Below, in pieces: positions 1 through 7,680 of a stretch of 29,316 nt of DNA (position 1 is its first letter; each line of letters opens with the position of its first letter). The DNA is taken from contig JAZRAG010000012.1 of assembly GCA_045634445.1 (NCBI GenBank), positions 1 through 29,316 of the forward strand, written 5' to 3'. The notes under the pieces were generated by a model, which was not told where the DNA came from, made no database searches, and was given only the letters and a program-made list of their open reading frames with translations. A program made the translations under genes and the position numbers. The stretch comes from Spyradenecus sp045634445. GTDB lineage: Bacteria > Verrucomicrobiota > Kiritimatiellia > RFP12 > DVOR01.

Positions 1-1146
1 TTTAATGGACTTCACCCAAATCAAAAGGTGTTAAACGCACTCTCAATTCGCTTCAACCTCCCCTATCGTACGCGGAATTCCAGAACACGATTTACGATTC
101 GCGCCAAAAATGAACCCGTCACCCTCTCCCTACGTGGTGAAGCGACGTGCAATCTCACGGTAGCAATTGAGATCCCTACGATCAAAGACGCAGAAGAGTT
201 TCGCGCGCCCATTACGCTCGCCGATGGCGTGTGGATTACAGGATTGCGCCTCAAAATGCCGAATAACGGACCTTGGCGAAATGGACTCCTCTGCGATCGC
301 CGCGCCGCGACATGGGTCTACGAACGCCTCACAGAGCGTCGCATTGACCCCGCACTCTTGACGTTAGATACACTCACAGATGGTACACTGCGCGTTTCGC
401 CCGTCACAGAAACGCGTTACGTTGAAATTGACTTGCTCTTGCCACGCCCGAATTGGTGTAAAACGCCGATCACCATTGGCGAACAAGCCGTAACCCTGCA
501 AGCGGCGCCAGCAGAAGACATCTCGCCCGCGCAGAATGCCACCGTCTGCTTTATTGGCCCAGGCGCACAAGTGCCCCTTCCGCAAGCCGACCTTTACGTG
601 GTAGCGACTCCCGTGATTACCGTAAGCGAAACAGCGCCAACGGCACTTCCTGAGAGCGGCAAAATTGACGTTGAGCGCGCCTTTCTCTTTGCACGCGGGA
701 ATGCCTATGCGAAAAACCTCTGCCTCACCCAAGCGGTTTACGTGGGAAAGGGTTGGGGAAAGGCCGTCTTTACGCCAATGCGCCCGAAACGAGCATTACC
801 CAAACTTGCGCCCGATGAACCGTGGCAACATGCCGCCATTGCAGCCCAACTCGCCGAAGCATCTTTGTATGCCCCGCACCCTGAATATGCCATGCCGATG
901 TATGACGCGATGCAAAAGTCTGGCGCTTTGATGCCACATTTTGCGTATATCGTTGTGGAAACCGAAGCGCAAGAGCACGCGTTACGCACCTTAGATGTGG
1001 TGGCGAAACAGGCGATGGAAGGCGTTGATTTCGTAGAGAACACCGTTGTAAAGCAGTCAACGCCAGCCTTTTGGTGTCTGCTACTTCTCTTTGTGCTTAT
1101 GATTGCACTTCGGGAACTTTACAAATCAAAGCGCAATCGCGTATAA
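1..1146 (+). CDS. VIT-domain membrane protein with CTERM-like tail (5' partial)
   Basis: The frame is open to base 1. The only internal start near the edge is GTG at 28, with no clear ribosome site, so the gene probably begins upstream. The first ~170 residues resemble a VIT (vault/inter-alpha-trypsin) domain: an A-x-x-VYE stretch, then the hallmark RRIDPALL and a V-E-I-D-L strand. The C-terminal ~75 residues contain a conserved-looking Y-I-V-V-E-T-E-A-Q block, then QSTPAFW, one hydrophobic helix (LLLLFVLMIAL) and a basic tail (YKSKRNRV). This order of short motif, membrane helix and basic tail is that of exosortase-type sorting signals. The whole recalls MSEP-CTERM/Xrt-associated VIT proteins, but the MSEP motif itself is altered (QSTP). 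The function is unknown, probably extracytoplasmic and membrane-anchored. The stop codon overlaps the -10 of the next promoter. Confidence 0.6.
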   Translation, partial: FNGLHPNQKVLNALSIRFNLPYRTRNSRTRFTIRAKNEPVTLSLRGEATCNLTVAIEIPTIKDAEEFRAPITLADGVWITGLRLKMPNNGPWRNGLLCDRRAATWVYERLTERRIDPALLTLDTLTDGTLRVSPVTETRYVEIDLLLPRPNWCKTPITIGEQAVTLQAAPAEDISPAQNATVCFIGPGAQVPLPQADLYVVATPVITVSETAPTALPESGKIDVERAFLFARGNAYAKNLCLTQAVYVGKGWGKAVFTPMRPKRALPKLAPDEPWQHAAIAAQLAEASLYAPHPEYAMPMYDAMQKSGALMPHFAYIVVETEAQEHALRTLDVVAKQAMEGVDFVENTVVKQSTPAFWCLLLLFVLMIALRELYKSKRNRV

Positions 1147-1147
1147 T
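1118..1147 (+). promoter_or_regulatory. Sigma70-type promoter for the repeat lipoprotein
   Basis: TTTACA at 1118-1123 and a perfect TATAAT at 1142-1147 are separated by 18 bp. The -10 overlaps the stop codon of the preceding gene. The predicted start of transcription near 1154 leaves a short leader containing the ribosome site GGGGAGG at 1164-1170. Confidence 0.65.
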
Positions 1148-1176
1148 ACCCATGTAACGTTTTGGGGAGGGTGATG

Positions 1177-3828
1177 ATGAAAGCGCATTTAAGGAAGTTA
1201 ATCCTCTTAGCCCTTGGGGTGATGAGCGTAGCGGGATGTATCTCACAAAAACGTACCCCCTATCATGAAATTGCGCTCACGGGTGAAGCCGCTCGTGAAA
1301 CAGACTTCTATTGGCCGTTCTACATGGGCGATGGACGCGCGCACTATGCGCTTTGGCCCCTGTTTAAGGTATCGCCTGGTTGTTTTGAAGCCTTTCCGCT
1401 GTATAGCTATGACCACGGCATTCACGATGTGGCATTGATTGCGACCTACTCCTCAAAGACGCAAGAGTCGCGTCTCTTCCCCTTATGGTATCAAAACAAA
1501 GATGGGTGGTTGCTCGCGCCCCTCGCCTATCACTTTAAAGATCAGCACGACTTCGCGACGGGATGTCCCTTCCTCTACAACCATATCCAAGACGGCAGTG
1601 AACTTTTCGTGCAAAGTTTACTTTACTACGGCGAACTCAACCCGAAGTCAAGTTTTCACCTTTTGTTTCCTCTCTTCAGTTATTACACGGAGCACGAACG
1701 TGAGGACTACTCCCTTTGGACGCTTCTTGGACGTCGTGGCATTGAGACGAATACCTATGCGGGTGGCTCGCACGTCAGTCGTGAAACATGGACCAAAAGT
1801 AGCCTTTGGCTCTATGGGTTAACCCATCAACAAGATTGGGAAGGCACAAAAGAAAATCCGCGCGAAACGTGTGTGACAGATAAGAGCAAGATGTGGCTTT
1901 TCCCGCTTTATTGGAATTGGGAAGACCATTTGAAGGGTGAACGCAATGACTTACTCTTCCCCATTTTCTTTAGAACCATTGCCACGCGTGATGCCCCTGG
2001 CACATGGGCTACGCCACTCTTTGGATGGAGTGCTGACCAATCGTGGTGGTATGCGCTCAATTGCGGACATTACCAAAACGCGTATTGGTGTCTGCCCTTC
2101 ACCTTCTGGGATTTTGAAGAAGCAGATGGGCGCACGCGGAGAGACCTGTGGACAATGTTGGGCTATCTCGAAAAATCATGGGATGACAAAGGCGACAACA
2201 AGGTGCATGCGTGGGGCGTAGGACCGCTATTACCCGTGATTGCCCATGGAAATGAAACCTCCTTCAATCTGTTAGGGGGGCTACTTTGGCGACAGCGTAA
2301 TTCCCATCCCAGCAATTATAAACTCGTCCCTGCAAGCTATGACACCACGTGTGCACAGTGTTCACCGCGTAACACCTCTAGGCGGTATGAATCCACAGAG
2401 AAGTTCCTCCTCTTCGGTTCGCTCTATTGGACAGAAACCGAACGCGAATACGAACTTGAAAGTCTGCGTGAAGAGCGTCCGATTTATTGGGAAGAAGTCA
2501 GTTCACGTTATGGAACGCTCCTTTGGAGTCAGAGCAAGACCACGCTTCACGGAGGCGAGCACCTCCCCGAAGGTAGTATTTTCCCTGGGCAATCGGGTGA
2601 ACGTTATAACCTCCTTGGCGGTCTTTGGGCCACAGAGAAGACGCTCAATCAGCAAGTGGAGCGTTATTCTAGAACAGAAGCCTGTCAGGAAAGGCATCAT
2701 TTCGCGAGCAGAGACTACACCAAACTGCGCTATGAAAGTCAGCACGAAGCGCAAACGTATGGGTGGATTTGTTGGCATAATGAAACCACCACTGAGCGCG
2801 ATGCCGAACAGCATCTGTACGTCTCCACCTATTTCCGTACACCCTTTTTTGGCTTAGGGAAAGCGTATTACCAGACCAATGATGGCAAAACCTTTGATGG
2901 TGGCAACCGCTTCTCGGCATTATTGGGACTCTATTCCTCAACGACTGAGATTAACTACCGGTATGATCATTATACCGATGAATATCATTTAGATCCCACG
3001 CGTAAAACAAAGAAGTCCACTTCTAAAGAATACAAACTCCTTTGGAAGATGTTGTGGCATTGGGAAGATGAGGCAACCCTTGCTCTGAAGCCAGAAACAA
3101 ACATGGTAGACCTCAATCCTGAAACCGCCGAATGCGAGACTGAGATTGACCAAGAGCACTCCCTCCTCTTTGGTTTGCTTTGGGATGCATCGGACTATCG
3201 CAGAAGCAATCATAAGCATGGGAAATATCGCTATGCACGGCTTAAGCGTGAACTCCTCTGTGGATTCTTATACGACGATGACTACCATTCTACCCAAGAG
3301 GATTCCTACTGCACCTCAGAAGTTTGTAAACGCGACAATGAAAATCCCGAGAAGAAGTACAATAAGTGTTCACGCGTCTTTAAACGCGAATGTAATACCA
3401 CGCATGAGCAAAACATCCTCTGCGGTCTCTTGATGGCGCACGAATTAAAGGACAAACGCGTCTATGAACAGGGCGAACCCGAAACCATCAAGGTGGATCA
3501 ATACAAGGACAAACTGAGCTTCTTATTCGGCATTCCCTATCTTAGCGAACGCGAACGAAATGGCACGGTGAAGCGTCTTTCGCTCTTTGGCATTCTCTTT
3601 GATCAACGTATCGCACCGAGCGAAAAGACCTCCACCTTCGGCATCTTGGGCTATCTCTATCGCAGGAATCGCCATGCCGATGGTACGCGCGAGCAGCTCA
3701 TCTTCCCCTTCATTCGCACCGCAACGAATGCCACCACTGATACGTGGAGCTTCAGTTTCTGTGGACGCCTCTTCAAGGTGGAACGTCTGCCCGATGGCAA
3801 AACCGAATGGGCACTCTTTTGGTTGTAA
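1177..3828 (+). CDS. Large repeat-built lipoprotein, unknown function
   Basis: This is an 883-residue protein. I chose ATG 1177 because GGGGAGG at 1164-1170 then lies 6 nt upstream; ATG 1174 and the upstream GTG/TTG are too close to that site. The N-terminus is a lipoprotein signal: basic MKAHLRK, a hydrophobic stretch and a lipobox VAGC with Cys at about residue 21. The next residue is not Asp, which fits outer-membrane delivery. The rest is built from many short aromatic and hydrophobic segments such as LLFPIFF, LLFGSLYW, LLFGLLWD, LSLFGILFD and FGILGYLY. They recur every ~25-60 residues, separated by charged, Tyr/Arg/Glu-rich loops. This looks like a beta-hairpin or beta-propeller-like repeat array, but I do not recognise the family. 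It has its own promoter and no clear partner gene. Confidence 0.8.
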   Translation: MKAHLRKLILLALGVMSVAGCISQKRTPYHEIALTGEAARETDFYWPFYMGDGRAHYALWPLFKVSPGCFEAFPLYSYDHGIHDVALIATYSSKTQESRLFPLWYQNKDGWLLAPLAYHFKDQHDFATGCPFLYNHIQDGSELFVQSLLYYGELNPKSSFHLLFPLFSYYTEHEREDYSLWTLLGRRGIETNTYAGGSHVSRETWTKSSLWLYGLTHQQDWEGTKENPRETCVTDKSKMWLFPLYWNWEDHLKGERNDLLFPIFFRTIATRDAPGTWATPLFGWSADQSWWYALNCGHYQNAYWCLPFTFWDFEEADGRTRRDLWTMLGYLEKSWDDKGDNKVHAWGVGPLLPVIAHGNETSFNLLGGLLWRQRNSHPSNYKLVPASYDTTCAQCSPRNTSRRYESTEKFLLFGSLYWTETEREYELESLREERPIYWEEVSSRYGTLLWSQSKTTLHGGEHLPEGSIFPGQSGERYNLLGGLWATEKTLNQQVERYSRTEACQERHHFASRDYTKLRYESQHEAQTYGWICWHNETTTERDAEQHLYVSTYFRTPFFGLGKAYYQTNDGKTFDGGNRFSALLGLYSSTTEINYRYDHYTDEYHLDPTRKTKKSTSKEYKLLWKMLWHWEDEATLALKPETNMVDLNPETAECETEIDQEHSLLFGLLWDASDYRRSNHKHGKYRYARLKRELLCGFLYDDDYHSTQEDSYCTSEVCKRDNENPEKKYNKCSRVFKRECNTTHEQNILCGLLMAHELKDKRVYEQGEPETIKVDQYKDKLSFLFGIPYLSERERNGTVKRLSLFGILFDQRIAPSEKTSTFGILGYLYRRNRHADGTREQLIFPFIRTATNATTDTWSFSFCGRLFKVERLPDGKTEWALFWL

Positions 3829-3857
3829 CCCCATAGGAACACGAATCTTCTCACGGT

Positions 3858-3911
3858 AATCGCAAATTTGAACGAGAAACGCTACTTTCCTTTTGCGATT
3901 TCTCTCAAATT
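3858..3911 (+). repeat. Two interleaved inverted repeats over the aspS promoter
   Basis: Arms 3858-3866 and 3892-3900 are perfect 9-bp complements (AATCGCAAA/TTTGCGATT). A second pair, 3865-3879 and 3899-3911, is complementary over 13 bp with a 2-nt bulge (AC at 3872-3873). The arms alternate, so the two stems are mutually exclusive or form a pseudoknot. The right arms contain the aspS -35 and most of its spacer. The structure could end upstream transcription or act as an operator. Confidence 0.45.
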
Positions 3912-3921
3912 ATGGTATACT
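3893..3921 (+). promoter_or_regulatory. aspS promoter
   Basis: TTGCGA at 3893-3898 and TATACT at 3916-3921 are separated by 17 bp. An extended -10 TG sits at 3913-3914. The predicted transcript starts near 3928, about 25 nt before the aspS start. Confidence 0.75.
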
Positions 3922-3952
3922 TCGCGCGTTTTATTTTAGAAAGCGAGAACTT

Positions 3953-5761
3953 ATGCATCCTTATCGCACCCATACGTGTAACGAACTTCGTGCTGCAGAC
4001 GCTAACAAAACCGCCCGTATTTCGGGGTGGGTTTTCCGTAAGCGTGACCATGGTGGCATTCTCTTCATTGACCTTCGTGACCATTATGGTTTGACGCAGG
4101 TCGTGGTTCACCCGAGCCGTTCTTTCTTCAGCGAAATCGAAAAGGTGAAGCTTGAGAGCGTGATCACAGTCACGGGTAATGTTGTTCTCCGCGAACCCTC
4201 CACGATCAACCCTGAATTGCCCACCGGCGAAATCGAACTCGTGGCTGACGAATGCGTGATTGAATCCGCAGCGGAAACGACCCCCATCTACATCCCGGAT
4301 GAAAACGAGCCCGCAGAAGAACAGCGTCTCACCTATCGTTATCTCGACCTCCGTCGTGAACGCGTGCACAAGAACATCGTGTTGCGCTCTAAGCTCATCA
4401 GCTTCCTCCGCAAGGAAATGGAAGCTCAGGGCTTTAACGAATATCAGACACCGATTTTGACCTGCTCCAGCCCTGAAGGCGCTCGTGACTACCTCGTGCC
4501 CTCTCGCGTGCACCATGGTAAGTTCTATGCACTTCCTCAGGCACCTCAGCTCTTCAAGCAGCTCTTGATGGTGGCTGGCTTTGATCGTTACTTCCAAATT
4601 GCCCCCTGCTTCCGCGATGAAGGCTCCCGCGCAGACCGCTCTCCGGGTGAATTCTATCAGCTCGATATCGAAATGAGCTACGCTACGCAGGAAGACGTCT
4701 TTGCCGTCGTTGAAAAGGTGTTGAGCAAGGCATTCGCTGAGTTCTCTCCCGCAGATTGGACGATTGACCAGGCTCCTTTCCGCCGTATCCCCTATCGTGA
4801 AGCAATGCTCACCTACGGTTCGGACAAGCCTGACTTGCGTAACCCCTTGAAGATTATCGACGTTTCCGAACTCTTCGGCAACTCTGGCTTCGGCGCATTC
4901 GCTAAGGCTGTGCAGGGCGGCGCAATCGTTCGCGCACTCCCCGTGCCGGGTATCAAGTCCAAGCCGCGTAGCTTCTTTGACAAGCTCGAACCTTGGGCAA
5001 AGCAAGAACTCGGCGCAAAGGGTCTCGCTTACCTCGTTTGGGATACCGACAAGATTAAGGGCCCCATCGCGAAGTTTCTCACCCAGGAAGAGCTCGACAA
5101 GCTTGCTGAAATGGCCAACCTCAAGGATGGCGACGCAATCTTCTTCATCTGCGACTCCGCAGAAAAGGCACCCACGATGATGGGTAACCTCCGCAAGAAG
5201 ATGGGTCAGGACCTTGACCTCATTGAAAAGAATGCTTATCGCTTCTGCTGGATCACCGACTTCCCCTTCTTCGAAAAGGATCCCGAAACCGGTGCTACCA
5301 TCTTCTCGCACAACCCCTTCTCGATGCCTCAGGGTGGTATGGACGCACTCCTCAACCAGAATCCGCTTGACATCCTTGCTTACCAGTATGACGTGGTCTG
5401 CAATGGCATTGAGCTCTCCTCTGGCGCTGTGCGTAACCATCGTCCCGAAATCATGTACAAGGCCTTCGAAATGGCTGGTTACGGCCCTGAAGTCGTGGAA
5501 CAGAAGTTCGGCTGCCTCTTGAACGCATTCAAGTTTGGCGCACCGCCTCACGCAGGCGTCGCTCCTGGCGTTGACCGCATGGTCATGCTCCTCGCTGGCG
5601 AAGAAAACATCCGTGAAGTCATCGCCTTCCCGATGAACCAGAAGGCAGAAGACCTCATGATGCACGCACCTGCAGAAGTCACCGAAAAGCAGTTGCGCGA
5701 GCTTCACATCACGGTTCGCCCCCACGGTGGCCAGCCCAAACCCGCTACCCCCGCGAACTAA
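3953..5761 (+). CDS. aspS: Aspartate--tRNA ligase
   Basis: This 602-residue cytoplasmic class II synthetase charges tRNA-Asp, and possibly tRNA-Asn, with aspartate. The order is an N-terminal OB-fold anticodon-binding domain (~1-110), the catalytic core, the bacterial GAD insertion (~280-420) and the end of the core. Motif 2 is FRDEGSRADRSPGEF (from F220), and motif 3 is APGVDR (537-542) followed by MVMLL. The bacterial-type length is intact. I placed the start at ATG 3953, not the in-frame upstream ATG at 3893, because the promoter lies between them and the protein then begins at the usual MHPYRTH-type N-terminus. Motif 2 has the SPGEFYQLD form I know best from alphaproteobacterial enzymes, rather than the common QPEFTQ form. 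Codon use is strongly biased (AAG, GAA, CTC), as in highly expressed genes. It is monocistronic, with its own promoter and terminator. Confidence 0.97.
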   Translation: MHPYRTHTCNELRAADANKTARISGWVFRKRDHGGILFIDLRDHYGLTQVVVHPSRSFFSEIEKVKLESVITVTGNVVLREPSTINPELPTGEIELVADECVIESAAETTPIYIPDENEPAEEQRLTYRYLDLRRERVHKNIVLRSKLISFLRKEMEAQGFNEYQTPILTCSSPEGARDYLVPSRVHHGKFYALPQAPQLFKQLLMVAGFDRYFQIAPCFRDEGSRADRSPGEFYQLDIEMSYATQEDVFAVVEKVLSKAFAEFSPADWTIDQAPFRRIPYREAMLTYGSDKPDLRNPLKIIDVSELFGNSGFGAFAKAVQGGAIVRALPVPGIKSKPRSFFDKLEPWAKQELGAKGLAYLVWDTDKIKGPIAKFLTQEELDKLAEMANLKDGDAIFFICDSAEKAPTMMGNLRKKMGQDLDLIEKNAYRFCWITDFPFFEKDPETGATIFSHNPFSMPQGGMDALLNQNPLDILAYQYDVVCNGIELSSGAVRNHRPEIMYKAFEMAGYGPEVVEQKFGCLLNAFKFGAPPHAGVAPGVDRMVMLLAGEENIREVIAFPMNQKAEDLMMHAPAEVTEKQLRELHITVRPHGGQPKPATPAN

Positions 5762-5788
5762 CGTTAACGCAGGTTAGCAAAATCACAA

Positions 5789-5826
5789 CGGCACGGCACG
5801 TGAAAACGTCCGTGCCGCTTGTTTTT
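5789..5826 (+). terminator. Rho-independent terminator of aspS
   Basis: CGGCACGG (5789-5796) pairs with CCGTGCCG (5810-5817). Above a bulged C there is a further ACGT/ACGT stem closing a GAAA loop. TTTTT follows at 5822-5826. Confidence 0.85.
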
Positions 5827-5884
5827 AAAACCCTTATTTTTCAGGCTTTTTGCCAATACGCGCGTATTTATTTATAGTTCTTTA

Positions 5885-5913
5885 TTGACCCCACATTAAA
5901 GATGCGGTATTAT
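5885..5913 (+). promoter_or_regulatory. Promoter of the small ORF-kinase-transporter unit
   Basis: TTGACC at 5885-5890 and TATTAT at 5908-5913 are 17 bp apart. The predicted start near 5920 gives a leader of about 110 nt to the small ORF and about 300 nt to the kinase. Confidence 0.7.
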
Positions 5914-5938
5914 TTATGGCAGATTCTTCCATTAGGAC

Positions 5939-6009
5939 GAACCTAGTATTTGGTCATCAAGGATGAAAGCGATGCGTTCATTCACGAACTGTGATGGTTC
6001 TTGATAGAC
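5939..6009 (+). promoter_or_regulatory. Candidate structured leader RNA (three-way junction)
   Basis: Complementary segments predict a closing stem P1 (GTCATCAA 5953-5960 with TTGAT-A-GAC 6001-6009), hairpin P2 (GATGAA 5962-5967 with TTCATT 5977-5982, one G-U pair) and hairpin P3 (GAAC 5986-5989 with GTTC 5997-6000). GAACC at 5939-5943 could instead pair with GGTTC 5996-6000 and compete with P3, so a switch is conceivable. The fold ends just before the GAGGAG ribosome site at 6013-6018. I do not recognise a known riboswitch class. Position and pairing suggest cis-regulation of the genes below; this is inference. Confidence 0.4.
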
Positions 6010-6029
6010 GCTGAGGAGTGGTGAATACC

Positions 6030-6167
6030 ATGACGACGATTAATTCGCGCTGCACAGAACATCCCGCATGTAAACATGTGGGCCATTCTATGTGTACATT
6101 CCTTGAAGCCACGACGGACCACCTTGCCGCCGTTAAGGCCAAGGTTGATAAACGACTTAGTGCCTAA
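6030..6167 (+). CDS. Small Cys/His-rich protein, 45 aa
   Basis: ATG 6030 to TAA 6165-6167 encodes 45 residues, preceded by GAGGAG at 6013-6018 (11-nt spacer). The N-terminal half has three Cys (8, 14, 22) and three His (11, 16, 19), in a spacing that could bind a metal. The C-terminal half is an Ala/Lys-rich, probably helical segment (HLAAVKAKVDKRL). It lies in the leader of the sugar kinase and is probably co-transcribed with it: no terminator is visible in the 53 bp between them. It could be a real small protein or a leader peptide that couples translation to expression downstream. I recognise no family. The kinase N-terminus is also Cys-rich (CTCC), which may be coincidence. Confidence 0.5.
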   Translation: MTTINSRCTEHPACKHVGHSMCTFLEATTDHLAAVKAKVDKRLSA

Positions 6168-6220
6168 GGTGTTTATCTCTCACCCTTTTAACTTGTAAAA
6201 TCCAAATTAGGAGTAACAAC

Positions 6221-7612
6221 ATGTCCGACTGCACTTGCTGCACGCTTAAGTACACCCCTACGTTTGACCCTGGCTTTAAGCCGGCTTTCCTCAAGCTCCG
6301 CAAGATTCGCGAAGCTGCTAAGGCTGATCCTGAAGCAGGTTTGATTGTGATCGCTATCGAACGCGATAACAACGCTGTCAATCGTTATGAACTCCCCTAT
6401 CCCAAGGCTGCCTTGGAATGCAAGAGCTTCCCGAAGTTCGTTGAACGCCTCGTGAAGTTCATGCTCTGGTCTGCAGGTGGTTACAAGGTCATGATCGACG
6501 CTCCTGAAGCTGTCGTTGAAAAGATCAAGGCTGACTACACTGAAGACGGCGAACGCGCATTCGATTATGGCTTCTTCAAGACCGTTTATGGTCGTCCGAT
6601 TGAAGTCGTTGCAATGCCCGCAGCTGAAATCCCCGCTGGCCACGACCTCGCTATCTCCCTCGGTGGTAACATGAATGGCAACCGCATCGGTTTCGACCTC
6701 GGTGGCTCTGACTTCAAGTTGACCGCTATGGTGAACGGCGAAAGCGTTTGGCAGAAGGAAGTTCCGTGGGATCCCTACAATGCTACCGACGCAGCTTACC
6801 ACTATGACCACATCAAGGCTGGCTTCGAAGAAACCCTTTCTCACCTTCCTAACGGCAAGGTCGACGCAATCGGCGGTTCTTCTGCAGGCGTGATCGTGGA
6901 CAACGAACTTCGCCACGCTGGTCTCATCAAGGGCATCAAGGATCCTGACCAGTATCGTCAGGCTCAGCTCCTCTTCAAGCGCCTCAAGGCTGACTACGGT
7001 GTTCCGATGGAAGTCGCTAACGACGGTGACGTCTCCGCACTCGTCGGTCGCCTTGCTCTCGGTAAGAAGCGCATCATCGGCTTGGCAATGGGTACCTCCG
7101 AAGCTGTCGGTTACATCGACAACTCCGAAAAGGGCGTGCTCACTGGCCGCATCTCCGAACTCGCTTTCGCTCCTGTGGACGTGAACTGCGAAGCTGCAGT
7201 TGACCCCTGGTCGGGCGACGCAGGCGTTGGCGCTCTCTACTTCTCTCAGCAGGCTGTCAATAAGCTCGGTCTCGCAGCTGGTTTCCCCTTCAAGGAAGAA
7301 ACCCTCCCCTTGCGCCTGAAGGAAGTTCAGAAGGCTATGGAAGCAGACGATCCTACCGCTGTTAAGATCTACGAAGACATCGGTATCTATCTCGGCTACA
7401 CCTTGCCTTGGTACGCAGAATTCTATGACTACACCTCTCTCATGCTCCTCGGCCGCGTTTCTTCCGGCAAGGGCGGCGACCTCATCCTCGCCACGGCTAA
7501 GAAGGTGATGGCTGACGAATTCCCTGAATACAACATCGACATCTTTATGCCTGATGAACAGGTCCGCCGCCTCGGCCAGTCCGCCGCTGCTGCGTCCCTC
7601 CCTGAATGCTAA
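6221..7612 (+). CDS. Atypical ROK/hexokinase-like sugar kinase
   Basis: This 463-residue protein has AGGAG at 6209-6213, 7 nt before the ATG. Residues ~155-440 show the ASKHA phosphotransferase layout: FDLGGSDFKLT (phosphate 1, from F158), GGSSAG, VANDGD with the likely catalytic Asp at 268, and GTSEAVG (from G291) where the adenosine/phosphate-2 loop is expected. The protein probably phosphorylates a hexose with ATP in the cytoplasm. Two features are unusual. An N-terminal domain of ~150 residues precedes the kinase core, and the Cys-rich zinc motif of classical ROK proteins (CxCGxxGCxE) is absent. The exact sugar is therefore unclear; glucose or an acetylated hexose fits the neighbours. A sugar porter follows 68 bp downstream. 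Codon use suggests high expression. Confidence 0.75.
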   Translation: MSDCTCCTLKYTPTFDPGFKPAFLKLRKIREAAKADPEAGLIVIAIERDNNAVNRYELPYPKAALECKSFPKFVERLVKFMLWSAGGYKVMIDAPEAVVEKIKADYTEDGERAFDYGFFKTVYGRPIEVVAMPAAEIPAGHDLAISLGGNMNGNRIGFDLGGSDFKLTAMVNGESVWQKEVPWDPYNATDAAYHYDHIKAGFEETLSHLPNGKVDAIGGSSAGVIVDNELRHAGLIKGIKDPDQYRQAQLLFKRLKADYGVPMEVANDGDVSALVGRLALGKKRIIGLAMGTSEAVGYIDNSEKGVLTGRISELAFAPVDVNCEAAVDPWSGDAGVGALYFSQQAVNKLGLAAGFPFKEETLPLRLKEVQKAMEADDPTAVKIYEDIGIYLGYTLPWYAEFYDYTSLMLLGRVSSGKGGDLILATAKKVMADEFPEYNIDIFMPDEQVRRLGQSAAAASLPEC

Positions 7613-7627
7613 TGATGTGATGCGACT

Positions 7628-7654
7628 CACGCGCCGTGGAACACACGGCGCGTG
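7628..7654 (+). promoter_or_regulatory. Intercistronic hairpin between kinase and transporter
   Basis: CACGCGCCGTG at 7628-7638 pairs perfectly over 11 bp with CACGGCGCGTG at 7644-7654, around a GAACA loop. No T-run follows, so it is not a standard terminator. It more likely stabilises or processes the mRNA, tuning kinase against transporter levels. The AAGGA ribosome site of the transporter follows at 7670-7674. Confidence 0.6.
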
Positions 7655-7680
7655 AACCATTTCTAAATTAAGGAAAAGTT

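Noticed and set aside
3893..3952. Upstream in-frame ATG for aspS, adding 20 residues.
   Set aside because: The added segment overlaps the promoter, and AspRS proteins normally begin near MHPYRTH.
3905..5725. Long minus-strand ORF opposite aspS, with similar ones at 6188-7660, 10062-11213, 11241-12380, 20342-22375 and 28150-29310.
   Set aside because: All lie in the codon-aligned antisense frame, where a stop needs TTA, CTA or TCA in the sense gene. These genes avoid those codons, so the open frames are a by-product of codon bias. Their translations are Cys/His/Glu-rich and look like no protein family.
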